A stretch of DNA of 64,000 bases from Papilionanthe hookeriana x Papilionanthe teres. Lineage: Eukaryota > Streptophyta > Magnoliopsida > Asparagales > Orchidaceae. Under the pieces are notes generated by a model that was given only the letters and a program-made list of their open reading frames with translations, was not told the DNA's origin and made no database searches. The stretch is from assembly GCA_022702705.1 (NCBI GenBank), contig CM040427.1, forward strand, positions 74,205,283-74,269,282, given 5' to 3'. Made by a program: the position numbers and the translations under genes. Shown piece after piece: positions 10,232 to 22,290 of this stretch (its first letter is position 1; the number at the start of each line of letters is the position of its first letter).

Positions 10232-10879
10232 CCAACCACCAATTCTCTCCCAGTAACAATGGAAGGAGTGGCTACCCACAGCAGATGCACAGGCCATCCA
10301 AGCTCCTCCAATGCCACAGGATGAGAATAACACACATCACTGAATCAACATCTAATGAAGTTTCTGCTCCATGATAAGGTTGGCAAGCTTGCCTTCAATG
10401 ATAGATTTCATCATCAACACACAATCCATAAAGAGAGAAATTAACTACGAGAAGTGCAGAGATGATTGCAATTCATAGTGATGACAATTAAGATGGAGTA
10501 ATTCTTTACAAGCCACAAAATTGCACGAAATTGTTTGTAAGATTCAGGTGGCAGAAAGAAGTAGAAAAGAAGCATCTGAATCGTGCAGTATATGTGGAAA
10601 AATACAAAAAACTTAATAACAAATATCATTATCATATAATCCGTGAATATTAGTTGAGATGGATATAATAAAGCTAAATTTCACCAAACTAAACCAGCAC
10701 AAATAATAGGCTTATTCATAAATGAGATAGTGCACATCATATCATTTTCTGGGATATTTACAAAACATGAAACTAAAAAAACTATCTAATGTCTGTTTCT
10801 TATGCAAACAACACATAATCTCCTCTTTTTTTCTGAGAACTTGAAATCACAATCATAATGCATCTATGGGATGGTGCAT

Positions 10880-11125
10880 TAAGGGTCCGTTTGGGACATC
10901 GGTACGGTTGCAGTGCGGCACCACACCGCAGTTTTGCCCGTTTAGATAAACTGTGCTTTGGTAGCTTTTCAAAAAGCTGCTACTGAAATCAAAGTTTTCC
11001 CACCGGTTCTGACTATGTGCTATAACTTTTTCCCAAAAAAAAAAAAAAAAAGAAAAATTGCAATATCCACCGCAGCTTTCATAGCTGCTACTTCATAAGC
11101 TGCAGTTGCCTCAAACAGACCCTAA
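10880..11125. repeat. TAA target-site duplication
   Basis: TAA at 10880-10882 and at 11123-11125, next to matching terminal inverted repeats. A 3-bp TAA/TTA duplication is characteristic of PIF/Harbinger (Tourist-like) insertions. Confidence 0.7.
10883..11122. mobile_element. Tourist-like MITE, 240 bp
   Basis: Left end GGGTCCGTTTGGGAC and right end GCCTCAAACAGACCC form a terminal inverted repeat of about 15 bp with two or three mismatches. Internal arms are also partly complementary (AGCTGCTACTGAA versus the CATAGCTGCTACTTC region). A 16-base or longer A run lies at 11035-11051. No coding capacity. TAA flanks on both sides. Confidence 0.75.
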
Positions 11126-11179
11126 GACTCCTCAACATAGCACAGATAGCGGCACTAAAGAAATATAAAAGGGAGAAAA

Positions 11180-11300
11180 TAAATGAAACTTGATTTTTTT
11201 TTTTCCATCATTAGATTCCATCTATTAATTCTTCATGTCGACAAAGACAGCAGTGGCAAGCAAGATTCACTCATCTTCCAGGCTGCTTCGAGTCAATGCA
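11180..11300 (+). repeat. Beta module, copy 1
   Basis: TTCCATCTATTAATTCTTCATGTCGAC, AAGACAGCAGTGGC, AGGCTGCTTCGAGTCAATGCAGC. Related to alpha (same spacing of a GCAGCGGTTG-like word and a CTTTCAAGATG-like core). Other copies: 35110-35215, 36940-37090, 42500-42590. Confidence 0.55.
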
Positions 11301-12889
11301 GCAAAATATCAAAAAAGCATTACAATCAGGAAAGTACCAACAAAAGCAGTCCAACACTCCGATAGTGTGGGGAAAGCTCACCTGAGACGATGAATTTCCA
11401 TTGCACAAGTAAAGGCTGTTTGGTTACAAGTAGAATTTAACTCAGGTTGAATGTAATAACTGAAAATTTGACTTTATATATTTCAACTAATATTTTTATT
11501 ATTTTCATGAACAAAAACGTTAAAAATGTAAATAACAAATTTTGTGTGTTTGATATTTAAATATATATAGACTATGTGGTATGTATGAAAGCTTTTAAAT
11601 TTTTATGGAAGATTAACAAACATATCACTTGATTGTTGTGCATTTACATATCTAACCGTGAAACTTCAATTTCTCCGAATATGCCACAACTTAACTTATG
11701 AAGGTAAAGGTGTACTTCATTTTCTCGATGTGGCTTGAAAGATTAGGCTGGTTTAATTGAAAAAGGTAAAGTTTAAGTGTTAGATGTTGTACCAAAGAAA
11801 AAGGTGCCAGTGCAGATCTTACAGAGATTGTAAGATCTAAAGGTCCAAAAGAAAGAAATGCAATGGAAAAAGATCCCCTGAAAAAAGAGCCGGACAAGCC
11901 AAGTCAACTAAGCCAAAGCCGACTGAGCCCATAACTTGATAGGAGAGTGGCTGCCAAAAGAATCACTAATCGGGAAATGAATTATGGAGTCTAAGTCTGC
12001 AAACAAGAGGGATCTGACCAGATACAAAGATTTATCCCGCAAGAGCGCGAACCAAATAGGAAGATCAGTTCCGCAAAAACCATGGAAGAGTCAAGACTTC
12101 TCTCAGGAGAGAAGAACACTAAAAGTAGTCAACTCCAATCTGCTCGTGCCAACGAACAGTCATCCAATTCAATAACCTTTGCTTTCATGCTAACCATCAA
12201 AATCACTTCCAACAGATTCTTTGTTATCATCCTCTCCATCATCTTCTCCGATGACTCGCCATCTTCAAAAGCTCTTGAGCAACCGTGCTTACAATTTTTC
12301 AAGTTCGTTCTTGAATGAGTGCTTGACGGAAATCACAATAGAGCAATAGATCCGATGCAGAGGACCAGAGCAAAAATGAAGGCATAGGGCAGTCCGATCT
12401 CTGTGCCAGAGACTACTGGAAAGCAGAAGAAGGCTCCAAACTCATTGCTTTCTTTTAATTTATGAACCCTTATAATATGAATTTCATAGCAAAAAAAAAA
12501 GCGGCAAACAATTTACATGACATGAAACAGAGTTACTAGAATGTAAATTAGCTCTTCTTTTCATCTGTTCTTATATAGGTAAAAGGTTATAGGCTCAGAT
12601 GGTTCTCCAAGAAAACCCTCCTACACATTTCTTATCAACTCTGGAATATCTTATAAAGCAGAAAATAATTACTGTCAAGCAGACTTTTCGCAACATTCCA
12701 CCATTAAAAACATGAACCGCCATGTTTTCTTTTAAATCATTAGTTTTCTGCGGAGAGCAACGCTGATGCATTTAGACATACCATCTGAGATCCGATGTTG
12801 GGGTCTCCATTAACTTGCATCTTTAACATACGGATAAATCAAAAATAGGTTAAAAAAATAGCAACTTAGAAATATTTATAAAAGTGGAA
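11301..12889. other. No gene recognised
   Basis: The first 350 bp continue the module context (GGCTGTTTGGTTACAAGTAG; CATATCTAACCGTGAAACTTC near 11640). From about 11680 to 12470 the sequence matches nothing else in the window. Two overlapping plus-strand frames (11984-12175 and 12082-12318) exist here but show no domain, signal or repeat. After 12540 the text is A+T-rich. Confidence 0.5.
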
Positions 12890-13080
12890 AAAGAAATGGG
12901 AAATCTGAAGCTCATATTCACCTTAATTCCATCAAAAAGCAATTCCCTGCAGAAATATAGGCCATCCAAGCTACTCCATTGCCATTGCATGAGGATGCAA
13001 CATGGAAATTAACAAAATTACCATTTATGTTGAATTTAATCATCTCCTAAATCAGAGAACAAAAGAGAGAGAGAGAGATT
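12890..13080 (+). repeat. Alpha module (copy 8)
   Basis: TTAATTCCATCAAAAAGCA, core TAGGCCATCCAAGCTACTCCATTGCC, GTTGAATTTAATCATCTCC, then a short (GA)n. The GCAGCGGTTACC block is deleted. The following ATTCATAAATATAACCTTGAG stretch recurs near 8880, 35400 and 41110. Confidence 0.65.
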
Positions 13081-13139
13081 CACGAAATTCATAAATATAA
13101 CCTTGAGTAATTCAATACTAGTCTAGAAGACGCAAGTAG

Positions 13140-13910
13140 AGTTTTCAAATGATTTGAGCACCCCTTATTACAATTATGCCACTAAATCTAATACTACAAA
13201 AATACATTCCATGCATTCAGTTTTAGATATACTCAAATGAAGGTCTTTGAACTCTAAAGTAGACCTCCATAATTGAAGTTTTTTCCAAAACTCTTTCTCT
13301 AATCTTATTCACAAAAAGAACATCATCAGCGAAAAACATACACCAAGGTACATCCTCTTGTAAATGTCCAATAAGAGAAACCATAAATAAAGCAAAAGGA
13401 TATGGGATTAAAGCCGATCCAATCCAATTGAAATAAGAAAATACTTGGTCAATCCTCCTTCAATTAAACTCATCAAAGAACTTCTCTTGAAACGTTATCA
13501 TAACTTTTTTTTCCAAAACAATAAAAATCATATGTAGATTATACTTCTCCATCAAACTTAATAATTCCTCTATAATTTGCACTCTCTCGTGCATCAACTT
13601 TATTTTTAAAAATGGGAACAAAATACTCTTCAACTCTGCAGGTATCTTTCAAATTTTTAAAATAAAATTTAAACGTATACTAAGCCAAAAAAATTCCCAA
13701 ATCTCTTAAATATTTCAACACTTCTAAAGGGACACCATCATTTCTTCTTTTCATTCCACCCTTGACATTTTTTAAGCCCTCACCAACTTCTTTATCATTA
13801 AAAATTGTCTTATTATTAACGATATTAAGATCATTAAAGTTAATAGTATTTCAAAAACTTCATTGAAAAATTGGTCAAAACATCTCACCCACCTATGTTA
13901 AATATTTACT
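13140..13910 (-). pseudogene. RTE LINE reverse-transcriptase fragment
   Basis: Minus-strand translation gives W-C-M-F-F-A-D-D-V at plus 13318-13344, the RT catalytic box with both aspartates retained, preceded by the GL(K/R)xG...SPYLF-like region (plus 13380-13430). Stops and frameshifts occur throughout. Left of the box lie the LSRTKTEYM-like and GLR-like blocks. The 3' end is lost, and the fragment runs from the RT core back toward the linker upstream of it. Confidence 0.7.
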
Positions 13911-13933
13911 TATATTTTTATTTGTTCAACTAG

Positions 13934-13934
<1 letters not shown>

Positions 13935-14003
<69 letters not shown>
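13935..14003. repeat. (TA)n microsatellite, about 69 bp
   Basis: Uninterrupted TA run directly beyond the LINE fragment. Confidence 0.95.
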
Positions 14004-14005
<2 letters not shown>

Positions 14006-15228
14006 CCATTTTTAGTATCTAATCTATTATAAAGATAACTAAAAACATAATTCTTATAACAAAACTTTTTATATTTCATCTTTTCTTGCATATTATTATT
14101 CTACCATCAACTATTTCTATTTATTAAAACTTTTCCTTTTAATTCTCAAAAATACATCTCTTTACTTGTTTAACAATGCTTGCTACTTTATCCCATATAT
14201 TATTTCTATTTATAAAAAATGTTCCCTTTGATTCTCAAAGTACATCTTTTGTCACTTGTTAAATAATACATGTTACTTTATCCCACACCGAATTAGCTTC
14301 TTCATGAATATCTAAAAACTTAAAATCTTGAAATTTGCTCATAAAAATGCAAGTACTTTGGAGAGTCATAACAAAAAAAAAAGTTTTTAAAATTACAATG
14401 AGCCATTTTACTCTTCAGGTTACAGGATAAAAACTAAACCATTTTATAATTTATACATCTCAACTTAGCACGTGAGAAGAAAATGAAGCACAATGCGATG
14501 GCGGCGAAGCATCAAGAACCATACAGTAAATGTGAGAATCTCAAGAAAATTAAGGATTTCTTCACAGGATTTTAAAATCATTAAACCTACATTGAGATTA
14601 TACATTTTCTGCCTTGAGCCTTTCACATTATGCTTGCGTATTAGAAAATTCTCAATAGTAGGAAAATCATGAACCTTAGCAAGTGGTGGTTATTCACCAG
14701 CACTTCTCTTCACGGGTTATAGCTCTCCCTCCCCCTCTATAATGTAAAGAGTAGGAGTATTGATAGCTTTTGAGAGAGGCATATTGAAAAAATTGGCCAA
14801 ACTCCCAAAGAACTCCATCCTCCGTCATACAGTCGGTGTTAATTCTTTTAACCACAAACCAATTTTCAACATTTAAGTGACAAAACAACTTCGGAATTAA
14901 ATGATCGTTGGGCTCGTTGGATTTCTTTTGCTAAGCCGCTTGATTCGACTATCAGCATGACAAATTTAGAGATTATTTGACATTCCCATTAATACACCAA
15001 AGTCTTTGATCATACTTCAAATATTTGGTCTGTACTTATTAGGACTCAAATTCAATCACTTCCAAAATAATTAGACTTGTATCGCTAAGGAGCTCAATTC
15101 TACTGTAATTTTTTTGAAATCGAAGCTTACACGATCTTGTATTCGAACTTGGAAGATCTCTCACCCAAAATGCTTCAACTTTCATGCTTGATCATATAAA
15201 TTTCTTGATGACATCAACAACAAGCATT
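14004..15228. other. No gene recognised
   Basis: A+T-rich. 14060-14290 contains two related stretches (TACATCTTTTGTCACTTG / TACATCTCTTTACTTG followed by TTTATCCCA), a likely local duplication of about 110 bp. A minus-strand frame at 14694-14888 has no known motif. A GTTCGAATACAAG word on the minus strand near 15136 resembles a pol III B box but has no A box. Confidence 0.45.
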
Positions 15229-15512
15229 TCACTGCTTGCAACATATTCCCAACAGTTTCTAATTACCAATAGAGGGAAAACAGCATGAAAAAATGGAGAT
15301 GGTAATATCTAAATGTTGTAATGGGATGCCTTGTAAATAATGAGGCATGGACAACTGAAAATGACCGAATTCACTGCTTCCAACATATTCTCAACAGTTT
15401 CTAGCTACAAATCGAGGGAAAACAACAAGAAAAAATGGAGATGGCAATATCTAGATGTTGTAATGGGATGGCTTGTATATAATGCGGCATGGACAACTGA
15501 AAAAAGACAGAA
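15229..15512. repeat. 142-bp tandem duplication, two copies
   Basis: ACTGCTTGCAACATATTC at 15231 recurs as ACTGCTTCCAACATATTC at 15373. The copies share GAGGGAAAACA, AAAAATGGAGATGG, AATATCTAAATGTTGTAATG and GCATGGACAACTGAAAA. About 90 percent identical by eye, not part of any recognised transposon. Confidence 0.85.
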
Positions 15513-16158
15513 TTCAAACATATAATATAGCAAGATTGCAACTCCCAAGCCAGTAATAATTCTCAGTTAACTTTGAAGTTTTCTCGAACTATTGGAGTAG
15601 TCATCATATACTGACAAAAAATATAAATTGGTCTTATATTTCTTTGATTTAAGGAGAAATTCTGATTAGCTTGTGTAGAGAAGAGGAAAAAAGAATAAAA
15701 TTAATAATAATATTAACAATAAAGGTAAAGAATTCAGGATAAATTTTAACCGTAACAATATATCACAATTTTAACAGTAACACTACATCACAATTTTAAC
15801 AGTAGCAATACTTTCTACGAAACACCATCCAAAGAAATTCATCAATGTATGATTTCATGTCAGAGAAAATTATAGCAAAATAAAAAAAAATTAGAAAATA
15901 AATGGTGAGGAAACAATTCTCCGTAACAATGGCACATGGTCTCTGTTTGAGGCGGTAGCAACTGCCTGCAAATATCATTGTAAATTGTTGTAAATTTTTT
16001 AGAAACACTTGTTCTTTTGAAATTTCAGCCATCGACCTTCACCAGCTCAAATTCTAGCATTCCCTAAAAGCAGATAAAAATTTACAGTCAACAGATTTGT
16101 GGTTCTGATTGCTAATGAGATTTCTTTGACATAACACACAATTCAAATGTATTTACAT
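15513..16158. other. No gene recognised
   Basis: A+T-rich. ATCACAATTTTAACAGTAAC occurs twice near 15763-15800 as a short tandem repeat. The last 40 bp (TGTATTTACATATCTC) is the module link into which the gypsy solo LTR inserted. Confidence 0.5.
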
Positions 16159-16721
16159 ATCTCTGTTGACCTCGTTTTTGTCGAGGTTTAGCTTTCCTCC
16201 TAGGATTTAAGGTTCTAGCTTTAGGAGCTTCCCCGACGATCTTAGATTCCTAGCACTGGGCCCACCTCGTTTTTAGAATGCTCGAAACCACTTCGACACT
16301 CTTTTAGAGTCTCGGACGGAGTTCCCGACCTCTAGCTCACGAGCGGGTAGGTTGGAATTAGCGTTAGGATTCCGAATCGAGTTCCTATAAGACCACCGGA
16401 CCTTAGGACAGCCTTGTGCACATTCTCTGCACCACCGAGCACAAATTCCTCGAGCCACGGCCTCGACGCTTCGAGTTACTCCGTGACGGATCGAGATTGA
16501 GCCGAACGCCGCGACGATCAGCGTCGAGTCGAATTCGGAGGATGCCGGATTTGACGCGCTTTCGACGCGGCCGTCGACGAGGTTCTCCGAGCGACCTCGG
16601 ATGACGAAACGGACTTCGCCGTTGCGTCCGAACGTCGTTTCCACCTAAAATTGATATTTAATTTGCGACGATCGCTCGCCCGGACGAAAATTACGGTTTT
16701 GGGCTTATTATTTTTAATAAA

Positions 16722-16729
<8 letters not shown>

Positions 16730-16778
<49 letters not shown>
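16730..16778. repeat. (TA)n microsatellite in LTR B
   Basis: About 49 bp of TA just upstream of the GC-rich leader. The related LTR at 29129 has an (AAT)n/(ATT)n tract at the same place. Confidence 0.95.
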
Positions 16779-16781
<3 letters not shown>

Positions 16782-17670
16782 ATATTTTAAAACCTATTTT
16801 CTATCCTAAGCCCTAATCCCTCCCATTCGATCGGCTGGCTCTCTCTCTCGCTCGTTCGATCGAGCTCCCGTTCCTTCCTTCTCCCGCGCTCGCGCGCGCC
16901 TTTCCCTGGTGACCGTTGCTCCCTCGAGCCCCGCGTGTTTCTCCCCATGCCTCCTCGAGTGTTATCCCTGCGCGAGAGTCACCTCGCGTGATCTCCCGCG
17001 CGCGTCTGCCGCCTCCCTCGCCGATCTTCCTCGCGGCATTTTTCCCCCATCCCCCCGTCACTTCCTCGATCTTCTTGGGTTCCGCGGTAAGTCTCGGCCC
17101 TCTCCTCCCTCTCCTCGCCTATTTAGAGCCCCGTTTTGGGCTTTCCTAGGGCCGACCGATTCTTTTGGTGAAGGTGGAGAGGCGGCTGCCGGGCTTCTTG
17201 TTCTTTGGGGTGTCTTAAGCTACTTGGTAACTTCTCCTCCTCCTCTCCTTCTCTCGGTTTAGCCCGGAGACCCTGCGGCCTTGCCGTCGGATCGACCTTC
17301 TTCGTCTCTATGCTACGGCTGTACACTTTATATGCTGGAATGTTTTCTTTCTTTAAATGCTTAAAATGGTGGTTCTCTACTTCCTTTTTCTAAAAGCATG
17401 CTAGTATGGCTCTATCTAGGGGTTTGGAGATGTTTTTATCAATTGAAGCTTGTGCAAGGCATCTATATGAGCATGTTTTGATATTTATCTTTGGTCATTG
17501 GCTTAAAAGAATATAAACGAGGCATGGTTTTAGCTTCTCTTTCTCTCTTGTATCATTTGAGGCATGTTGGATGTATTTAAAGCAAAGTGGTGATCCTCTT
17601 TTGGCATGTGGGGGCATGTATTCTAAGCCCCCTTCCTTATTTTCTTTTTAGCGGGAACTATGGAAAGTTT

Positions 17671-17898
17671 GGCTGCCCCTTTGCATTCTGTTTGGGGCTC
17701 GGTTTTCTCTGTTTCTGTGTGCCTTATGGCTGCCCCTTTGCACTATGTGTGGGGCTCGGTTTTTCTGCTTTCTGTGTGCCTTATGGCTGCCCCTTTGCAT
17801 TCTATTTGGGGCTCGGTTTTTCTGCTTTCTGTGTGCCTTATGGCTGCCCCTTTTGCACTATGTAGGGGGCTCGATTTCTTTTCTGTTTCTGTTTGCTG
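17671..17898 (+). repeat. 57-bp tandem array, four units, inside LTR B
   Basis: Units start at 17671, 17728, 17785 and 17842 (period 57). Each reads GGCTGCCCCTTTGCA..., GGGGCTCGGTTTTTCTGC, TTCTGTGTGCCTTAT. A fifth, diverged unit with CTGCTCCCCTTTG...GGGGGCTCGG follows to about 17945. The length is divisible by three, so all three plus frames stay open, which explains the overlapping repetitive reading frames here; they are not taken as genes. Confidence 0.95.
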
Positions 17899-20800
17899 CT
17901 CCTGCAGCTGCTCCCCTTTGTGTTTGATGTAGGGGGCTCGGTTTTGGTTCCTGTTGTTCCTGCAGCCTCCCCGGTGCAGCCTTTTAATGGCTCGGCTTTA
18001 GATCTCCTTTGGGCTCGGGTTTGTGCTTCTTTCAAGCTGTTGGTATGCTGAATTATTTTGGTAATCTGGTGGATTTATCCCCGTGCATTTGCGATGAATT
18101 TAGATCAATGTGGATTGTTTGTTGGGGGCTTGGTCGTGAGCCTCGTTGTGGTAATTTGGATTGTGGGAACTTTACCTATTGCTGCCCTTTGTTGTAGCTT
18201 GGGCGGTGGGCCTTGCTCTCGTTTTTAGCACTTGGCCGAGAGCCTCATTTGGATGGTTTTTGTGATGGAGGCTTTGTTCCTTGCTACCCTTGTCTATGGA
18301 ATTGATTTAATGAAATTTGGAAGCGCTTCCTAGCTTACTTGTGGGAAATAAATTGAGCACGATATCTGGAATACTTCTTGGAGGATTTATTTGGTGAAAT
18401 TGATGCTAGTTTGGTGGCTTACGGCATGTCGATTCCCTTTCTTATGTATCAAAGGATTATTGATTCTCTTGTCTTATAGCTTGAGTCCCGAGCCCGTGGG
18501 AGAACGTACGGGAAGTTTGTGTTTCGGGAATTGAAAATCGATGTGGGTTAAGCCTCGGAGTTTTGTGGTAGTATTCTCGGTTTAGTGACCGGGACCCAGG
18601 ACCGGGCAAGCGTTTTCTTCTTTTTATTTTATCTTTATTTATGATTTCACCGTTATTTGGGAAAAGGGAGTGCGTTCTTGTGGGTCTAGTCTTCACCTCC
18701 TCCGAGAGCGTCGATGTGCCTTTAGTCCTTTTCTTAGGATGTGTGAGGTCGGTCGGGAGTCCGGGGTGACTTACGTGTTTTCGATTATTGGAAATCGACT
18801 CACTTCTTTCGAAATCGTGTTAAGTGAGCCGCCTTCCATCCTCCTTTCCGACCCCTCGTCCCTAGTTTTCACCTTGTTTCGCTCAAAGCACACCTACGGG
18901 GGACGTGTAGGTGTGCATATATAACCTCCTCGGGTTATATATGGGGCCATCAAGCAAGGCCGTAAGTGCGGTGGGGACATTGATGAGGCTGCAAAACGAG
19001 AAAAATCACGAGAGCCATAGAATGGGGCCGCTCGACTCGAGACTCGTAGAGAGTAGAGCGGGAATCACGGAACCGTTCGACCGTCCTCGGGGTTTCTACT
19101 ACCGACGGTCAATGTTCGTAGACCTAGTCCCTATTAGGATAGTCAACCCGTGATCGAAATACTTTAAAACAAGGAAAAAAAATACATATGTTTGAAAAAT
19201 ACAAAACTACCTCCACTACTACACATGCCCTACTTACCTACGAGCTTTTTACTTGCATGCAAACCAAAATGAAATGTATGGAAATTTATAAAGGTCCACG
19301 GTTAGCTATTCGAGTCGGATTAGAGTTGCGCCTTCGCAGAAAGTCGGTCTCAGTAGTCGACGACTCAAGTCCGGACATGATGCACTACGAGTCCGAAACA
19401 CCACCGTGCTTACGGGTCTTTCCTTCCAGAGGCCCATGGCTTTCTTATGGTTCGCCATGAGTTTAGCGGGTCGTCTGTGGGTTTCTCACGGTACTTTTTT
19501 GCAGTTTTCTACGGTTTTTGTTTTGTTTTCGTTTGTGGCTTTTCTCGGAGTTTTCTACGGACGTTTCTTTTCTTTCTTTCTCGACTTTCTTAGTTTTCTT
19601 CTGTGATTTTCCTCGCTTTCTCGCCGTTTTCCTTCGTTTCTACCGTTGGGTTTTCGTACTTTCTACTTTCGTACGTACCGTAAGTACTCCTGTTGAGTAC
19701 GTGTTTGCCCACTACTTGTACTCTTGCTTTTCTGCGCTAATGACTCTTCTGCAGAAATAAGAAAAATATGAAAATGGTAATAAACGAAGTAACGATGCGT
19801 CGTAGGATAAGCAAAGCATACTGATGCTTCACGTGATGGTCTTTACTTTCCTTCTTGTTATCATCAGCTTGTCATATTTTACTTTTCAATGACATACTCC
19901 CGTATTGATTCAGTACGTTTACTTTCGGATACGTATCTTGCTTAGCATGTTTTACATTCCCATACTTTCTCGCCTTTCAGCATGTTTTACCTGTTATAGC
20001 ATGTTACTTCCTGTATAGCTTAGCATGCTCCTGTTTACTGATTTATTTTTGCTACTCATGCCATTGTTGCACACACTCATTCGTTGCAATAAAAATGATA
20101 AATGACTGCATATGCCACTTTAACTTAAGACTTGAAATCTAAACTGCGGTTCATCGCTACTGACGTGGAGCTTGGAGACACGATGAGCGACTAGCCATCT
20201 TCTTCAAGTAAACACTGTGTCGACATCACAGAAACCATTCTTTAGTTTAAATAACGAGCTTTAGGATTTCGGAGTAGATCCGCCCGTCGCAGTATAAATC
20301 CTCACCTGTTCTTTTAAGCTTTCGTACGCCCTCCGTGCGATACTAGCCCTAACTCGCTTAGGTTTCCGAGGTTGTCGTCGATACGACGTAAGCCCTCCTA
20401 TCTTTCGGTAGTTTGCATAATCGGGACGTTATGCGAATGTAATTCCTATAATTAATTTGCAAGATCGAAATTAAAATAAATCCCTTTCCAAAATTTAAAG
20501 CCCAACCATAGGATAGTCTGGGACGTCCTCGAGGTCCTCCTCGAGATCTGTGACATCCCCTACCCTTCTCTCTTTGACTCCAGAAATAACTGTTCCACAT
20601 TGCGCCTTTCACCTATTGGATTTCCTACTACCAAATTTCGTTGAAAACCCTACCTTTTGAATTCGTGAAGATAGAAACCGCGATCTAAATCGAGAGTTCT
20701 CTCAAGTGACTTCGGTCGTTTGAGGAGTAATTAACTATAGGGGCTTGCATCTATAGGGATTTTTAAAGACCGAGATAATATAAACCCTATTTAATTCTTA

Positions 20801-21364
20801 CGTATTAAATAGGGAATTTGTCGGTCACATAAAGGTTCGCGAGATCAGTAACGGATGTCATGAATTTTGTGGTTTATTTGATCGAGCGATATTGTCGAGT
20901 AGGGTGTCTATTCTTCGGAATAGATGCGTTACTCGCGATATCGCGCTCGTTCATTCAACTAGCTAAACGAATGAGATCCGTCCTTTCTCATTCTAATATT
21001 TTAAAATTTAAAAAAATCTTATTTTCAAAACTAATATGCATATATCCATTAAATTTAAAAAGACAAAAGACGCAGCGCTCTCTTAAAGCGGCCGACAATC
21101 TCACACCTAAACTTTCAATCCAATTCGAGGCGGGGGCGGTTTATAAGCCAGCACAAACTGGACAACCGGCCTATTTGTGGTTGAACCAGTCGAAACGTAC
21201 CGATTTGGTCCAGTTTTAGAAATACAAGTAAAATTTATGTGGGTATACGGATAGTTAAAAGCAAGCTTAAAATAAGTAAAAGAAACCAATATTGAAACTT
21301 CTACTAAATTGCAACCAATTGGAATCTTGAAGGTATACAAAATTTTATAACAGGGAACTGGTGT

Positions 21365-21620
21365 CTCAGATTTTCTTTAGCTCCATTAAAAAACAGCAAA
21401 AAAACAAGTACATCCACATATTCTCCACCGATGGCACTGGACGCAGCAGTTACCTGCGAAGATATAGGTCATCCAAGCTGCTCCGCCATTGCATGGGAAA
21501 GTCAGAAATCCCATAAGCAACATGGAAAAAAGATTAAGATTGTCTTGCATGTCGAATTTAATCATCTCCAAATATAAGAGAGAGGGAAAGGGAGAAGGAG
21601 AGCAAGATAGAAATTCATGG
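21365..21620 (+). repeat. Alpha module (copy 9)
   Basis: TTTAGCTCCATTAAAAA, ATTCTCCACCGATGGCACTGG, core TAGGTCATCCAAGCTGCTCCGCC, GTCGAATTTAATCATCTCC, short (GA)n. In the alpha frame it reads D-A-A-V-T-C-E-D-I-G-H-P-S-C-S without a stop across the core. Confidence 0.7.
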
Positions 21621-22104
21621 AATTTATAGGGATAAAACTTCCAAAAATACAACAGAACTAAAGAGGGAAAATAACCTTTAGTATTTTGAGGCTTTATGAC
21701 AATAAGTGGTATAATTGTAAATTAAAAATATATAAGTATTCAATGGCAACTATGTAAAGCCTCATTACTTTTGAAAAGATGAATAACACAGTCTAACACA
21801 CCTTTTCTGTAAAAAATTCATCCTCACCATGAAAATTCTAAAACTAATAAGAAAATTACAACCAAACATAAGTGAGAAAACTGTCACAAACAAGCACTTA
21901 AAGGTTTTCTTGGAGGGTGAAGCACTTTATTAATCAATAAACAGTTCATTTAACAATACAAAAGAAACCACTACAGACGGAAACTATGACTAAATTGTAA
22001 GAATCAACACTTAAAAGGGCGCATTTGGTTGACAGGAGAAAAGAAACCAATACAAATTGCAACTATGACTAATAAATTGTAAAAATCAACACACTTATAA
22101 GGGG

Positions 22105-22290
22105 TTATATGGTTGCTTAAGGATATAGAAAAGTGGGAAAGAAATGGGGAATCAGAAGCCAAGTTTCATCTTTGTTCCATCAAAACCATATCAACCTCCC
22201 AGTTCTTTCCCAGGAACTCATGAAAACAGCGGTTACCCTAAAAGTAAGGGCCTTCCAAGCTTCTCATAAATATATAAAAAAATAAGTGAT
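22105..22290 (+). repeat. Alpha module (copy 10)
   Basis: GGTTGCTTAAGGATATAGAAA, TTTGTTCCATCAAAACCATA, ACAGCGGTTACCC, core GGGCCTTCCAAGCTTCTC. It is cut off by A+T-rich sequence. Confidence 0.6.

Larger units (their letters stand above)
9746..10236. repeat. 5-bp target-site duplication CCAAC
   Basis: CCAAC at 9746-9750 and again at 10232-10236, exactly flanking a TG...CA-bounded LTR. The single CCAAC in the empty-site paralogue near 34690 confirms the duplication. Confidence 0.85.
9655..10445 (+). repeat. Alpha module, class II (copy 7), split by a copia solo LTR
   Basis: The left half, ending GGCAGATCCAAC at 9750, and the right half, starting CCAACCACCAATTCTC at 10232, join into the same sequence as the uninterrupted copy at 34610-34905 (AGATCCAACCACCAATCCTC). 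The right half carries the core CAGGCCATCCAAGCTCCTCC, then CATCACTGAATCAACATCTAA and GATAGATTTCATCATCA. The interruption is the LTR at 9751-10231. Confidence 0.8.
16164..21097 (+). mobile_element. LTR B: solo LTR of a long-LTR Ty3/gypsy family, 4934 bp
   Basis: Starts TGTTGACCTCG with a hairpin (GACCTCG...CGAGGT) and ends GCGGCCGACA, with perfect ATCTC flanks and no internal region. Order inside: U3 (16164-16700), (TA)n 16730-16778, a GC-rich CT-rich leader 16820-17300 with a TATTTAGAG TATA-like box near 17118 and a CGGTAAGTC donor-like site near 17085, a 57-bp tandem array, a long G/T-rich part, and a conserved 3' block (CTGTGACATCCCCTACC near 20550). LTR length near 5 kb fits Tat-lineage elements. 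The related plus LTR at 54025-59790 has a tRNA-Arg-type PBS, supporting that. Frames inside carry no domains. Confidence 0.85.
16159..21102. repeat. 5-bp target-site duplication ATCTC
   Basis: ATCTC at 16159-16163 and 21098-21102 exactly flank the LTR. Joining the flanks restores TTTACATATCTCACACCTAA, which matches the recurrent module link ACATATCTAACACCTAA seen elsewhere in the window. Confidence 0.9.

Noticed and set aside
15120..15190. Possible second SINE or tRNA (GTTCGAATACAAG on the minus strand)
   Set aside because: Only a B-box-like word; no A box at the right distance and no cloverleaf.
17587..17932. Three overlapping cysteine-rich plus frames
   Set aside because: Produced by the 57-bp array, whose length is divisible by three; all three frames are open.
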